Origin: Pseudoduganella danionis
GTDB taxonomy: Bacteria > Pseudomonadota > Gammaproteobacteria > Burkholderiales > Burkholderiaceae_D
Assembly (NCBI RefSeq): GCF_009720775.1
Contig: NZ_WNKW01000006.1
Location: 248,001-312,000 of the forward strand
Direction of reading: 5' to 3'
Length of the DNA: 64,000 nucleotides
Below, one piece after another: positions 52,918 to 61,896 of this stretch (its first letter is position 1; each line of letters starts with the position of its first letter). Both the position numbers and the translations under genes were made by a program. Below the pieces are notes generated by a model, which saw nothing but the letters and a program-made list of their open reading frames with translations, was not told where the DNA came from and did not search any database.

Positions 52918-54009
52918 TTAGACGTTGAACAGGAAGTTCAATACGTCGCCGTCTTTCACCACGTATTCCTTGCCTTCGGCGCGCATCTTGCCCGCTTCCT
53001 TGGCAGCCGATTCGCCCTTGTACTGGATAAAGTCATCGTAGGCAATGGTCTGGGCGCGGATGAAACCGCGTTCGAAGTCAGTGTGGATCACGCCTGCAGC
53101 TTGCGGCGCGGTATCGCCGATATGGATGGTCCAGGCACGCACTTCTTTCACACCAGCGGTGAAATAGGTCTGCAGGCCCAGCAGCTTGTAGGCCGCGCGG
53201 ATCAGACGGTCCAGACCCGGTTCTTCCATGCCCAGATCAGCCAGGAAAGCCGACTTGTCAGCGTCATCCAGATCCGCGATTTCAGCTTCGATGGAAGCGC
53301 AGATAGCCACGATAGGAGCATTCTGGGTCGCAGCGTAGGCGCTCAGCTGATCCAGCAGCGGATTATTGGTGAAGCCGCTTTCCGATACATTGGCCACATA
53401 CATGGCGGGCTTGGCAGTGATCAGGCACAGTGGCTTGATCAACAGCATCTCATCAGCGTCCAGACCCAGGGCACGCACAGGCTTGGCGTCGTTCAGATGC
53501 GGCATCAGACGTTCCAGCAGGGCGACCAGCTTGGCGGCATCCTTGTCGCCGGAGCGGGCTTTCTTGTTTTCGCGGTGCAGGGCTTTTTCCACCGTACCGA
53601 GGTCGGCCAGTGCCAGTTCGGTCTGGATCACTTCGATATCATCCAGCGGGCTGACTTTGCCAGCCACGTGGATCACGTTGTCATCTTCAAAGCAGCGCAC
53701 CACGTTGACGATGGCGTCCGTTTCGCGGATGTGCGACAGGAACTGGTTACCCAGACCTTCACCTTGCGACGCACCGGCCACCAGACCGGCGATGTCGACG
53801 AATTCCACGATGGCATTCACCATGCGCTCGGGCTTGACGATCTCGGCCAGTGCCGCCATACGCGGGTCCGGCACTTCCACCACGCCCACATTAGGTTCGA
53901 TGGTGCAGAACGGGTAGTTCTCGGCCGGAATGCCAGCCTTGGTCAGCGCATTGAAAAGGGTGGACTTGCCGACGTTAGGCAGGCCGACGATGCCGCATTT
54001 GAGACTCAT
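52918..54009 (-). CDS. ychF: Redox-regulated ATPase YchF
   Basis: 363 residues of the Obg-related YchF family. GIVGLPNVGKSTLFNALT is the P-loop, FVDIAGLVAGASQGEGLGNQ is G3, and a C-terminal TGS domain ends KEYVVKDGDVLNFLFNV. YchF prefers ATP over GTP and is linked to ribosome function and oxidative stress. It is a single gene ending with a strong terminator. In many proteobacteria pth lies next to it; here they are 5 kb apart. Confidence 0.96.
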   Translation of the reverse strand: MSLKCGIVGLPNVGKSTLFNALTKAGIPAENYPFCTIEPNVGVVEVPDPRMAALAEIVKPERMVNAIVEFVDIAGLVAGASQGEGLGNQFLSHIRETDAIVNVVRCFEDDNVIHVAGKVSPLDDIEVIQTELALADLGTVEKALHRENKKARSGDKDAAKLVALLERLMPHLNDAKPVRALGLDADEMLLIKPLCLITAKPAMYVANVSESGFTNNPLLDQLSAYAATQNAPIVAICASIEAEIADLDDADKSAFLADLGMEEPGLDRLIRAAYKLLGLQTYFTAGVKEVRAWTIHIGDTAPQAAGVIHTDFERGFIRAQTIAYDDFIQYKGESAAKEAGKMRAEGKEYVVKDGDVLNFLFNV

Positions 54010-54490
54010 GAATAATCCTTAAAGTTCAACGAGTTAGGCGGATGCTTGCGGCGCTGGGCCGGCACCTACTGGGTTGCGATAAACCACCACCATCACTACG
54101 AAATGAGGACAAAAGCAGCCTATCAGCCATGCATACGCTGAAGTTCGGGTGCGTTTTGCCAAAAAAAGAGCTCTATTGTACCTCTCCGTACTGCCCTTCT
54201 CCAAAATCCTGCTGCCTGCGCTCGGCCGTCAAAGCGGCCCAGTTGCACAGTCCAGGCAGAAAATGTCACAAACAGGCCTTTCAATTGTGAATTGTTGTGT
54301 TAGAGAAATGTCAAGTGTTGTTTTTTAAAAATTTATTTCTATTAATTGAGTAATCTTAAAACAATAAAAATTAAGCTTATGTTACGCTTTTCAGGCGTCC
54401 TCAGCGATGCCGGCAGGTGACCGATCCCCCACCGCTATGGGGCCAGTAGAGCCCAGTAAAACATATACCGCTTACATGGAGAGATGTGAA
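54010..54490. other. AT-rich region upstream of the PEP-CTERM gene
   Basis: The region carries no convincing gene: an ORF at 54042-54290 has a low-quality Cys/Pro/Ser product and no ribosome binding site. Near 54318-54345 a TTGTTT (-35 like) and TATTAA (-10 like) at 16-bp spacing could drive the metalloprotease, giving about 140 nt of leader. No sigma-54 -24/-12 pair and no recognisable riboswitch was found. Confidence 0.35.
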
Positions 54491-55786
54491 ATGAAGAAAA
54501 CCCTGGTTAAGAGTGTCGCCGCCGCTGCTGTTGCCGCTGCACTGGCCGTTCCTGCTTCCGCTGCCAATATCGTTCTGATCGATAGCACCAATAGCTTCTC
54601 GACCGCCCCGCACGGCGCTGAAGCACTGTTTGCTTTCCAGAAAGCAGCGAACTACTGGAACAAAACGCTGGCGAACGATGCCACCATCCGTATCGACATT
54701 AAATTTGCTTCGCTGGGCGCTGGCATTCTGGGCAGCACTGGCAGCAATTCCAATGTCGTATCGGTTGCCGATGTCTATACCGGTCTGAAAACCACGGGTA
54801 ATAGTGCACTGGACCAGATCGCGGTGTCCCACCTGCCTACGCTGGCAAACGGTACCGATCTGGCCATGCGCGTGAATGCTTACACCAATGCCGCCAGCAA
54901 AATCGGTGTAGACCCGACCTTAGCCAGCCGCATTTCCAATGGCAGCAATGGCATTAATCAGTATCTGGACGTTAACACCTCGGTACTGAAAGCTATGGGT
55001 ATGGGCGCTACCTACGAAAATTCCTACGCTGCCCGCAAAACTGACGCCAGCATTACCTTCAGCTCCAACTTTGCCTTCGACTTCAACCCTACCGATGGCA
55101 TCGCCAGCGGCAAATACGACTTCACCGCCGTTGCTGTACACGAACTGGGCCACGCTCTGGGCTTCGTCAGTGGCGTAGACACCTTCGACCTGGTTGGCGG
55201 CAAAGGTCCTTACGCTGCGCAATTCAGCAGTGGCGCATTCGGCACCAAAAATATCGATGACTGGGCGATCGGCAGCACGCTGGATCTGTTCCGCTATGGT
55301 TCGGGCGTTGATGGCGGTGCACGCTACCTGCAATGGGGCGCCAACAAGACTGCCTTCTTCTCGATCGACGGTGGCGCGAGCGTCTTCAACCTGCCAGACG
55401 TTGCACAGGAAGCTGCGTTCTTCTCGACCGGCCGCTACAACGGCGACGGCCAGCAAGCTTCGCACTGGGCTGACAACAAGGCCGTGCTGGATCTGGGCGG
55501 TAACTGCTACCTGAGCACCCGTCAGATCGGTGTAATGGACCCAACCATTGCCGCCTGCGCTGGTGGTTCTGTCACCCAGAACGATCTGGCAGCATTTGAC
55601 GCCATGGGCTGGAACCTGAGCCAGAACATTCTGAACAATCCAACCTACAACAAGACCACGGCTGATATCTACGCCATGGACGGTCTGGCACAAGCTGTAC
55701 CCGAGCCAGAAACCTATGCCATGCTGCTGGCAGGTCTGGGCATCACCGGCTTCGCTGCACGTCGCCGCAAAGCCAAACAGGCATAA
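54491..55786 (+). CDS. PEP-CTERM-anchored metalloprotease, NF038122-like
   Basis: 431 residues from the ATG at 54491, preceded by GGAGAG at good spacing. The signal peptide ends near AVPASA. The zinc motif is VAVHELGHALGFVSGVD, with His217, Glu218 and His221 as ligands and base. The third metzincin-type ligand position is Ser227 rather than His, with Asp230 nearby. The C terminus is a PEP-CTERM sorting tail: VPEPETYAMLLAGLGITGFA then AARRRKAKQA. Such proteins are sorted by an exosortase. None is in this window. The protein should be processed and exported to the surface or matrix. Confidence 0.9.
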   Translation: MKKTLVKSVAAAAVAAALAVPASAANIVLIDSTNSFSTAPHGAEALFAFQKAANYWNKTLANDATIRIDIKFASLGAGILGSTGSNSNVVSVADVYTGLKTTGNSALDQIAVSHLPTLANGTDLAMRVNAYTNAASKIGVDPTLASRISNGSNGINQYLDVNTSVLKAMGMGATYENSYAARKTDASITFSSNFAFDFNPTDGIASGKYDFTAVAVHELGHALGFVSGVDTFDLVGGKGPYAAQFSSGAFGTKNIDDWAIGSTLDLFRYGSGVDGGARYLQWGANKTAFFSIDGGASVFNLPDVAQEAAFFSTGRYNGDGQQASHWADNKAVLDLGGNCYLSTRQIGVMDPTIAACAGGSVTQNDLAAFDAMGWNLSQNILNNPTYNKTTADIYAMDGLAQAVPEPETYAMLLAGLGITGFAARRRKAKQA

Positions 55787-55812
55787 TCCAGCGCTACCCG
55801 CGTAGCTCTGTG

Positions 55813-55847
55813 CAGGGGCGGACCACCGGCAACGGGGTCCGCCCCTG
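55813..55847 (+). terminator. Hairpin after the PEP-CTERM metalloprotease gene
   Basis: A perfect 12-bp stem, CAGGGGCGGACC/GGTCCGCCCCTG, with an 11-nt loop starts 26 bp past the stop codon. Only TTGCAT follows, so it is a terminator without a long T tract or an mRNA 3'-end stabiliser. Confidence 0.55.
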
Positions 55848-55906
55848 TTGCATCCGCCGCTGAGCTGCTAGACTTTCCCGGCTAGCCACTTTGCCGAGGA
55901 AACTGT

Positions 55907-57748
55907 ATGTCGATCGTCCGCCGTCCCCGTTCCGCCCTCACTGCCACCGTACTCGCCACCGCGCTGCTAAGCGGCTGGACCACACTACCAGCCAGTGCCG
56001 CACCACGCGCCAAGCACAGTGATAGTGCCAAAGCCGGTAACGCCCAGCAGCAACTGGCCCGCATCGCCGCCGAGTTCCACCGCGCGCGCTGCCGCTACGA
56101 CCCGCTGCTGTTCGCTACTGCTAATGGTGACAGCCGCTACGATGACCAACTGGGTATGGCCATTTCACCCAAAGTACGTGGCCAGCAGTTCAATCTGTAC
56201 CGCGCCATGCAGAAGCAGTTGATGGCACTCAAGCGCAACCAGCTCAATCCGCAGGACCAGCTAACCTTCGAGCTGCTCACCTACGAACTGAATAACGCCA
56301 TGCAGCTCGAGTCCTTCCCCGAGCACCTGCTGCCGCTGAACCACTTCGATAACGTCCCGAGCACACTAGCCAACTATGCCGACGGCAATGGCTCGCAGCC
56401 GCTCAACACCGTGGCACAGCAGCGCGCCTATCTGAGCCGCCTGAACCAGTTACCGGCATGGATAGATCAGGCGATCGCGAATATGCGTGCCGGCATGCGT
56501 AGCGGCATCGTGCAGCCGGCCGCCATCACGCAGGCACTGCTGCCGCAGATGCGTGCGCTACGTGCCACCAGCACGGAAGCGAGCATCTACTACAGCCCCG
56601 CCAAGCACTTCCCGGCCAGCTTCAGCGCTGCCGATCAGAAGCAACTGAGCGCAGCCTACCGCAGCGCCGTGGAAAAAGGCATTGCACCGGCCCTCAACCG
56701 CCTCGTGCAATTCCTCGAAACGGACTATCTGCCGGCCAGCCGGGCCAGCACGGGCTGGAGCGCCCTGCCCAATGGCGCAGCCTGGTATGCGGCCCGCATC
56801 AAGGACAGCACCAACCTGCCCCTGCAGGCCGAAAACATCCACGCACTGGGCCTGAAAGAAGTCGCACGCATCCAGCAGCAGATGGCCGAAGTCGCGCCCA
56901 AGCTCGGTTACACGGGGCCCGCCAATCTGCTGCCGCAATGGGTGGCCAAACAGGACCAGTACCGCATCTTCAGCAGCGATGAACAGGTACTCGACACCTA
57001 CCGCAGCATCTACGCGCAGGTACAGGCCAAACTGCCGGCCTATTTCAGCCTGATTCCGAAAGCCCAACTGGAACTGCATCTGGAACCGGAACTCACGCGC
57101 GCCACCGCCTCTGACCACTACACCCCGCCTGCCGGCGACGGTTCGCACCCGGGCGTATTCTGGCCCGTGGTGAACGACGCCAAGCAGTACAGCCGGGTCG
57201 ACATGGTCAGCCTGTTCCTGCACGAAGGCGTGCCGGGCCACCACCTGCATGCGGCCCTGCTGAAGGAACTCGATCTGCCCGACTTCCGCAAGTTCAGCAC
57301 GGAGAACCAGAACAGCGCAGCCTACACGGAAGGCTGGGCCCTGTATTCGGAAACGCTGGGGCGCGAAATGGGCCTGTACGAAGATCCGGTAGCCTACTTC
57401 GGCCACCTGAATGCGGAAATGCTGCGCGCTGCACGGCTGGTAGTCGATACCGGCATGCACGCCAAAGGCTGGAGCCGCGAGCAGGCCATCGCCTATCTGG
57501 TCGACACGCTGGGCTGGCCGGAAGCACGCGCCAAAAACCAGATCGAACGCTATATGGTCTGGCCAGCGCAGGCGCTTAGCTACAAGATCGGTGCGCTGAA
57601 GATACAGGAACTGCGCAAGCGTGCGCAGGACGCGCTGGGCGAGAAGTTCAGCTTCCCGCAATTCCACGCGGTGGTGATCGGCGATGGCACCCTGCCACTG
57701 CCGATACTGGAAGCGCGCGTCAACCGCTGGATTGCAGCGACGCGCTGA
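55907..57748 (+). CDS. DUF885 family secreted protein
   Basis: 613 residues with a signal peptide (TATVLATALLSGWTTLPASA). The DUF885 core has LFLHEGVPGHHLHAALLKEL (about residue 438), TEGWALYSETLG and VDTGMHAKGWSREQAIAYLV. The HEGVPGHH motif suggests a zinc site and peptidase activity, but this has not been shown for the family. The gene starts 120 bp after the PEP-CTERM gene and converges on the M20 gene. Confidence 0.9.
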   Translation: MSIVRRPRSALTATVLATALLSGWTTLPASAAPRAKHSDSAKAGNAQQQLARIAAEFHRARCRYDPLLFATANGDSRYDDQLGMAISPKVRGQQFNLYRAMQKQLMALKRNQLNPQDQLTFELLTYELNNAMQLESFPEHLLPLNHFDNVPSTLANYADGNGSQPLNTVAQQRAYLSRLNQLPAWIDQAIANMRAGMRSGIVQPAAITQALLPQMRALRATSTEASIYYSPAKHFPASFSAADQKQLSAAYRSAVEKGIAPALNRLVQFLETDYLPASRASTGWSALPNGAAWYAARIKDSTNLPLQAENIHALGLKEVARIQQQMAEVAPKLGYTGPANLLPQWVAKQDQYRIFSSDEQVLDTYRSIYAQVQAKLPAYFSLIPKAQLELHLEPELTRATASDHYTPPAGDGSHPGVFWPVVNDAKQYSRVDMVSLFLHEGVPGHHLHAALLKELDLPDFRKFSTENQNSAAYTEGWALYSETLGREMGLYEDPVAYFGHLNAEMLRAARLVVDTGMHAKGWSREQAIAYLVDTLGWPEARAKNQIERYMVWPAQALSYKIGALKIQELRKRAQDALGEKFSFPQFHAVVIGDGTLPLPILEARVNRWIAATR

Positions 57749-57761
57749 TGCACTCGCCGCA

Positions 57762-57794
57762 GATAATTAGCCGCTGCTGTGGCGGCTAATTATC
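57762..57794. terminator. Bidirectional terminator between convergent genes
   Basis: A perfect 13-bp stem, GATAATTAGCCGC/GCGGCTAATTATC, with a 7-nt loop lies between the DUF885 gene on the plus strand and the M20 gene on the minus strand. A/T-rich outer stems act on both strands. Confidence 0.65.
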
Positions 57795-57797
57795 AGG

Positions 57798-59093
57798 TCA
57801 CTGCATCACGTTCATGACCGCCAGCACCATGGCCTGTGCAGCGGTCTTGATCGATGGTTCCGGCACTGGTGCGTAGTAGGGCGAGTGATTGAAGGCCAGC
57901 GGCTTGCCGCCCGGCTTTTCCGCTTCCGCCACGGCCGCCGGATCATACACGCCGGTGAAGAAGAACATGCCGGGTACGCCCTGATTGACGAACTCGGAGA
58001 AGTCTTCGCTAGCCGTCATGGCCGGACGGCGCACCACATTGGCCGCACCAAAAGCCTGCTCGAACACGGGCGCCGTACGCGCCACCAGTGCCGCGCTGTT
58101 ATCGATGGCCGCACCACCGGCGATCAGCTCGACATCGGGCGCAGGTGCATCGGCCATGGCGGCCGATGCGTTGGCAATGCGGCGCACACCGGCCAGCAGT
58201 TTGGCCCGCACTTCGGGGCTGTAGGAACGGATGGTACCGCGCACACGTACGGAATCGGGAATGATATTCCCCACCGTGCCGCCGTTGATGGCGCCGATAG
58301 TCACCACACCGAATTCCTTGGGATCTTTTTCGCGGCTCACCACGGTCTGCACATCGACCACGAAACGGGCCGCAATGGTGACAGGATCGAGCGCCTTGTC
58401 CGGTGCCGAGCCATGGCCACCACGGCCTTTGAAAGTGATTTCGATGGCGTCCGAGTTGGACGACACGGGGCCGCTGTTATAGCCGATAGTGCCGTAGGCA
58501 TGGGGCCAGCTATGCAGGGCAAACGCGTAATCGGGTTTGCCGAAGCGGCGGAACAGGCCATCATCGAGCATGGCTTTGGCACCGCTGACGATCTCTTCGG
58601 CCGGCTGGCCGATAAACATCAGCGTGCCCTTCCACTGCGATTTCATCGCTACCAGCGTGCGCGCGGCGCCCAGCCATGCCGTCATGTGCACATCGTGGCC
58701 GCAGCTGTGCGCCACCATGGTGTCTTTCCCATCAAGCAGCGCATGGGCTTTACTGGAAAACGGGAAGCCGGATTTTTCTTCCATCGGCAGGCCGTCCATT
58801 TCGGTACGCACCAGCACCAGCGGGCCGGGGCCATTGCGGTACATGGCCACCACGCCCGTCTTGCCGACTTTTTCTGTCACTTCGAAACCGAGGCTGCGCA
58901 TTTCCGCCGCCAGCTTGGCAGCCGTGCGCTGCTCCTGAAAAGCGATCTCCGGATGCGCATGCAAATCCTTGTAGATCGCATCAAGCTTGGGATACATGGC
59001 ATTGACCTGCGTGGCCACGGCAGTGGCATCGAGTGCAGGGGCGCTGTGCGCGCCAACGGTCAACAGCAGAGCAGCGAGCGGCAGATATTTCAT
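57798..59093 (-). CDS. Secreted M20 family amidohydrolase
   Basis: 431 residues from the ATG at 59093, which begins the signal peptide MKYLPLAALLLTVGAHSAPA. Metal-binding and catalytic parts are VAHSCGHDVHMTAWLGAART, MFIGQPAEEIVSGAKAMLDD and FALHSWPHAYGTIG, of the M20D (aminoacylase or hippurate-hydrolase-like) type. A dimerisation domain is inserted in the middle (about 190-300). It would remove N-acyl or amino-acid groups in the periplasm. The substrate is not evident. Confidence 0.9.
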   Translation of the reverse strand: MKYLPLAALLLTVGAHSAPALDATAVATQVNAMYPKLDAIYKDLHAHPEIAFQEQRTAAKLAAEMRSLGFEVTEKVGKTGVVAMYRNGPGPLVLVRTEMDGLPMEEKSGFPFSSKAHALLDGKDTMVAHSCGHDVHMTAWLGAARTLVAMKSQWKGTLMFIGQPAEEIVSGAKAMLDDGLFRRFGKPDYAFALHSWPHAYGTIGYNSGPVSSNSDAIEITFKGRGGHGSAPDKALDPVTIAARFVVDVQTVVSREKDPKEFGVVTIGAINGGTVGNIIPDSVRVRGTIRSYSPEVRAKLLAGVRRIANASAAMADAPAPDVELIAGGAAIDNSAALVARTAPVFEQAFGAANVVRRPAMTASEDFSEFVNQGVPGMFFFTGVYDPAAVAEAEKPGGKPLAFNHSPYYAPVPEPSIKTAAQAMVLAVMNVMQ

Positions 59094-59143
59094 CGGTGGT
59101 TTCCTTGCTGGCGTGATCAAAATGCCAGCATACCACCGTCAAC

Positions 59144-59728
59144 TCAGGCCGTATGCAACTTCATGGTGGCCGCTTCGAATTTGCCTTCGACGATCTGGTT
59201 CATCACCAGCAGCGATTTATCGATGGCCTGTTCGATCAGGTCCTGCTCTTCGCGGCGCGGACGGTGCAGCACAAAATCCGCTACGGGCTGCTGCAGGCCC
59301 AGCGTGCGCGGATGGCCTATGCCGAGTCGCAGCCGCCAGTAATCCTGCGTACCGAGTGCCGCCGTGATGTCTTTCAGGCCGTTGTGGCCACCGGCCGAAC
59401 CACCTTTTTTGAGTCGCGCGATACCGGGCATCAGATCGAGTTCGTCGTGCACCACCAGCACCTGATCAGGCGTGATCTTGAAGAAGCGGCACAGCGCACC
59501 GACCGACTGGCCGGAGCGGTTCATATAGGTTTGCGGTTCCAGCAGATACACTTCCTGACCGGCCACGCTGGTGCGCGCCATCAGCGCGTTGTAGCGCGTT
59601 TCGCGCTGCAGACGGGTGCCGGGCAGGCTGTTGGCCAGATTATCGACCAGCCAGAAGCCGGCATTGTGGCGGGTTTGTTCGTATTCGGCGCCGGGGTTGC
59701 CGAGACCAACGATGAGACGGATAGGCAT
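59144..59728 (-). CDS. pth: Peptidyl-tRNA hydrolase
   Basis: 194 residues from the ATG at 59728 (MPIRLIVGLGNPGAEYEQTR). Asn11 and His21 in GLGNPGAEYEQTRHNAGF and Asp in VVHDELDLMPG are the catalytic residues, and the KGGSAGGHNGLKDI loop is intact. It frees tRNA from drop-off peptidyl-tRNA. The order rplY then pth is conserved. Confidence 0.96.
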   Translation of the reverse strand: MPIRLIVGLGNPGAEYEQTRHNAGFWLVDNLANSLPGTRLQRETRYNALMARTSVAGQEVYLLEPQTYMNRSGQSVGALCRFFKITPDQVLVVHDELDLMPGIARLKKGGSAGGHNGLKDITAALGTQDYWRLRLGIGHPRTLGLQQPVADFVLHRPRREEQDLIEQAIDKSLLVMNQIVEGKFEAATMKLHTA

Positions 59729-59761
59729 AAAATTTTGCGCGGCAAAAATAAGGTCGGGCAT

Positions 59762-59812
59762 AAAAAAACCCCCGCTGGCAGGCGCACCAGAGTGCGATCA
59801 GACCAGCGGGGG
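59762..59812 (-). terminator. Terminator between rplY and pth
   Basis: A CCCCCGCTGG/CCAGCGGGGG 10-bp stem is followed by seven T residues on the minus strand. It would end the prs-rplY transcript and leave pth on a weaker or separate promoter. A CCGCCCGCGGGCGG palindrome (59825-59838) lies just upstream, next to the rplY stop. Confidence 0.85.
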
Positions 59813-59847
59813 CTGCACTAGCTACCGCCCGCGGGCGGCATCAGTGA

Positions 59848-60447
59848 TTACTTCTTCTCTTCAGCAGCAGCGGCTTCAGCCGATACGTGACCAGCAGGTA
59901 CCGAAGCGGTAGCGATGGTCAGGTTGGCGCCGTGGGTAACAGCGGTAACGCCAGCTGGCAGAACCAGATCGCCTACGTGCAGCGAGTGGCCAACGTCGAT
60001 GTTTGCCAGGTCAACGGTGATGAACTCTGGCAGGTCTTTTGGCAGGCACGATACGTCGATTTCGTTAGCAACGTGGCTGATGGTTGCGCCGTGCAGCTTA
60101 ACAGCTGGCGAAACTTCAGCGTTCACGAAGTGCAGAGCCACTTTGGTGTGCATTTTTTTGTTCTGGTCTACGCGCTGGAAGTCAGCGTGCAGAACCAGTT
60201 GTTTGAATGCGTGGACTTGGAAGTCGCGCAGCAGAACTTGCTGGGAAACGCCGTCGATTTCCAGATCCAGGATCGACGAGTGGAACGCTTCTTTTTTCAG
60301 AGCGTGGTACAGGGCGTTGTGGTCCAGCGAGATGGTGATTGCTGGCTCGGTACCGCCGTAAACGATACCTGGGGTCTGGCCCGAATTGCGCAGGCGGCGG
60401 CTCGCTCCGGAACCTTGCAATTCGCGTTTGAATGCTACTACTTTCAT
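59848..60447 (-). CDS. rplY: 50S ribosomal protein L25/general stress protein Ctc
   Basis: 199 residues from the ATG at 60447 (MKVVAFKRELQGSGASRRLR). The N-terminal L25 domain binds 5S rRNA; the C-terminal beta domain (EFITVDLANIDVGHSLHVGD) makes it the long Ctc type. The frame continues upstream through the leader to 60600 but without coding character. It lies between prs and pth. Confidence 0.96.
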   Translation of the reverse strand: MKVVAFKRELQGSGASRRLRNSGQTPGIVYGGTEPAITISLDHNALYHALKKEAFHSSILDLEIDGVSQQVLLRDFQVHAFKQLVLHADFQRVDQNKKMHTKVALHFVNAEVSPAVKLHGATISHVANEIDVSCLPKDLPEFITVDLANIDVGHSLHVGDLVLPAGVTAVTHGANLTIATASVPAGHVSAEAAAAEEKK

Positions 60448-60540
60448 GTGATACTCCAAAAAATAACCGGGCTCGCGCCCAGTGTTAGGAAGCCCCCGCG
60501 ACCAGGGTGCTTCAGAATATGGGTCTTGCGACCCATGCAA

Positions 60541-60617
60541 CCGGAACAACAACGGCGCAACGGCAAAAGCCGGTGCGCCGCGTAAAACTTTTAACAACAC
60601 CGCAGCACAGGCTGCGG
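60541..60617 (-). terminator. Two hairpins after prs
   Basis: On the minus strand CCGCAG/CTGCGG (60600-60617) and then a 12-bp stem with one mismatch, CGGCGCAACGGC/GCCGGTGCGCCG (60553-60580), followed by TTGTTGTT. These may attenuate or process the prs-rplY message. Confidence 0.45.
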
Positions 60618-60635
60618 CATCAGGTATCGTCGAAC

Positions 60636-61586
60636 TTAGTCGATGAACAGGGAGATCACGGAATCACCCTTGACGATACGTTTGAAGGTCTCTGCCAGCA
60701 ATGGTGCGCAGGTCAGTTGACGGATCTTGTCGCAAGCCTTGGCAGCTTCGGACAGCGGAATCGTGTCGGTCACAACCAGCTCGTCCAGCGAGGAGGTGGT
60801 GATACGTTCGATCGCAGGACCGGACAGCACAGGGTGGGTGCAATACGCGATGACTTTCTTGGCGCCGCGCTCTTTCAGCACTTCGGCCGCTTTGACCAGC
60901 GTACCGGCGGTATCGACCATGTCATCCATGATCACGCAGTTACGGCCTTCCACTTCACCGATGATGTTCATCACTTCGGAAACGTTGGCTTTAGGACGGC
61001 GCTTGTCGATGATGGCCAGATCGCAACCCAGACGCTTGGCCAGTGCACGTGCGCGCACCACGCCGCCGACGTCCGGCGATACCACCAGCAGATCCTGGTA
61101 GTTTTTCTTCTGCAGGTCGCCCAGCAGAACTGGCGATGCATAGATGTTATCTACCGGAATATCGAAGAAGCCCTGAATCTGGTCAGCGTGCAGATCCATG
61201 ATCAGGACGCGCTCGACGCCGGCTTCTTCCAGCATGTTGGCCACGACTTTAGCCGAGATCGCAACACGTGCCGAACGCGGGCGACGGTCTTGACGGGCAT
61301 AGCCGAAGTAAGGAATTGCAGCAGTGATACGACCAGCGGATGCACGTTTCAGCGCATCGACCATCAGGATCAGTTCCATCAGGCTGTCGTTAGTAGGGGC
61401 GCAGGTCGATTGCAGAACGAAGACGTCTTTACCGCGGACGTTTTCGTTAATCTCTACCATCACTTCGCCGTCCGAGAATTTCGAAACGTTTGCCTTGCCG
61501 AGAGGGATGCCGAGATTTTTGACGACCCCTTCTGCCAATGCAGGATTAGCGTTGCCGGTAAAAACCATCAGGTTTTCGAAAGCCAT
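60636..61586 (-). CDS. prs: Ribose-phosphate pyrophosphokinase
   Basis: 316 residues of class I PRPP synthetase. FSDGEVMVEINENVRGKDVF, YFGYARQDRRPRSARVAISA and VIMDDMVDTAGTLVKAAE (PRPP-binding loop) are all intact. It makes PRPP from ribose-5-phosphate and ATP for nucleotide, histidine, tryptophan and NAD synthesis. It follows tRNA-Gln on the same strand. Confidence 0.97.
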   Translation of the reverse strand: MAFENLMVFTGNANPALAEGVVKNLGIPLGKANVSKFSDGEVMVEINENVRGKDVFVLQSTCAPTNDSLMELILMVDALKRASAGRITAAIPYFGYARQDRRPRSARVAISAKVVANMLEEAGVERVLIMDLHADQIQGFFDIPVDNIYASPVLLGDLQKKNYQDLLVVSPDVGGVVRARALAKRLGCDLAIIDKRRPKANVSEVMNIIGEVEGRNCVIMDDMVDTAGTLVKAAEVLKERGAKKVIAYCTHPVLSGPAIERITTSSLDELVVTDTIPLSEAAKACDKIRQLTCAPLLAETFKRIVKGDSVISLFID

Positions 61587-61744
61587 TGGGAGTCCCAGAG
61601 AAAAGTCGAAGAATTTTTTGAAAAGCCGCTGACAGTGCTATCAACGCTATGTGTACTAAGTAGAATGTCCCGCTCATGGCGAGACATTTTTGCCCTATCC
61701 GGCCGGAGACTGCTTCAGCCTCGACGGTTCCAGATACAAACGAA

Positions 61745-61821
61745 TGGCAGGGGAACAAGGATTCGAACCTTGGTATGCCGGAATCAAAATCCGGTGCCTT
61801 AACCAGCTTGGCGATTCCCCT
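61745..61821 (-). tRNA. tRNA-Gln(TTG)
   Basis: A 77-nt cloverleaf on the minus strand. The acceptor stem AGGGGAA pairs with TTCCCCT, followed by G and an encoded CCA end. The anticodon stem-loop is CCGGATTTTGATTCCGG with anticodon TTG. The T arm is CAAGGTTCGAATCCTTG. The A1-U72 end pair suits GlnRS. It lies 158 bp ahead of prs in the conserved order ispE, tRNA-Gln, prs, and may be processed from the same transcript. Confidence 0.97.
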
Positions 61822-61896
61822 ACGCAACTTGTTGCTTGTCGCTACAGGCCGATATTATACAGCCATTTTAACGCTAAGCCAAATCTTTTTTACGCT

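Noticed and set aside
54042..54290. An 82-residue ORF upstream of the PEP-CTERM gene
   Set aside because: No ribosome binding site, Cys/Pro/Ser-rich composition and no family resemblance.
54390..54490. Cyclic di-GMP or cobalamin riboswitch ahead of the PEP-CTERM gene
   Set aside because: A short GC-rich patch with CCCCCACCGC looked suggestive, but the conserved core bases of these classes are missing.
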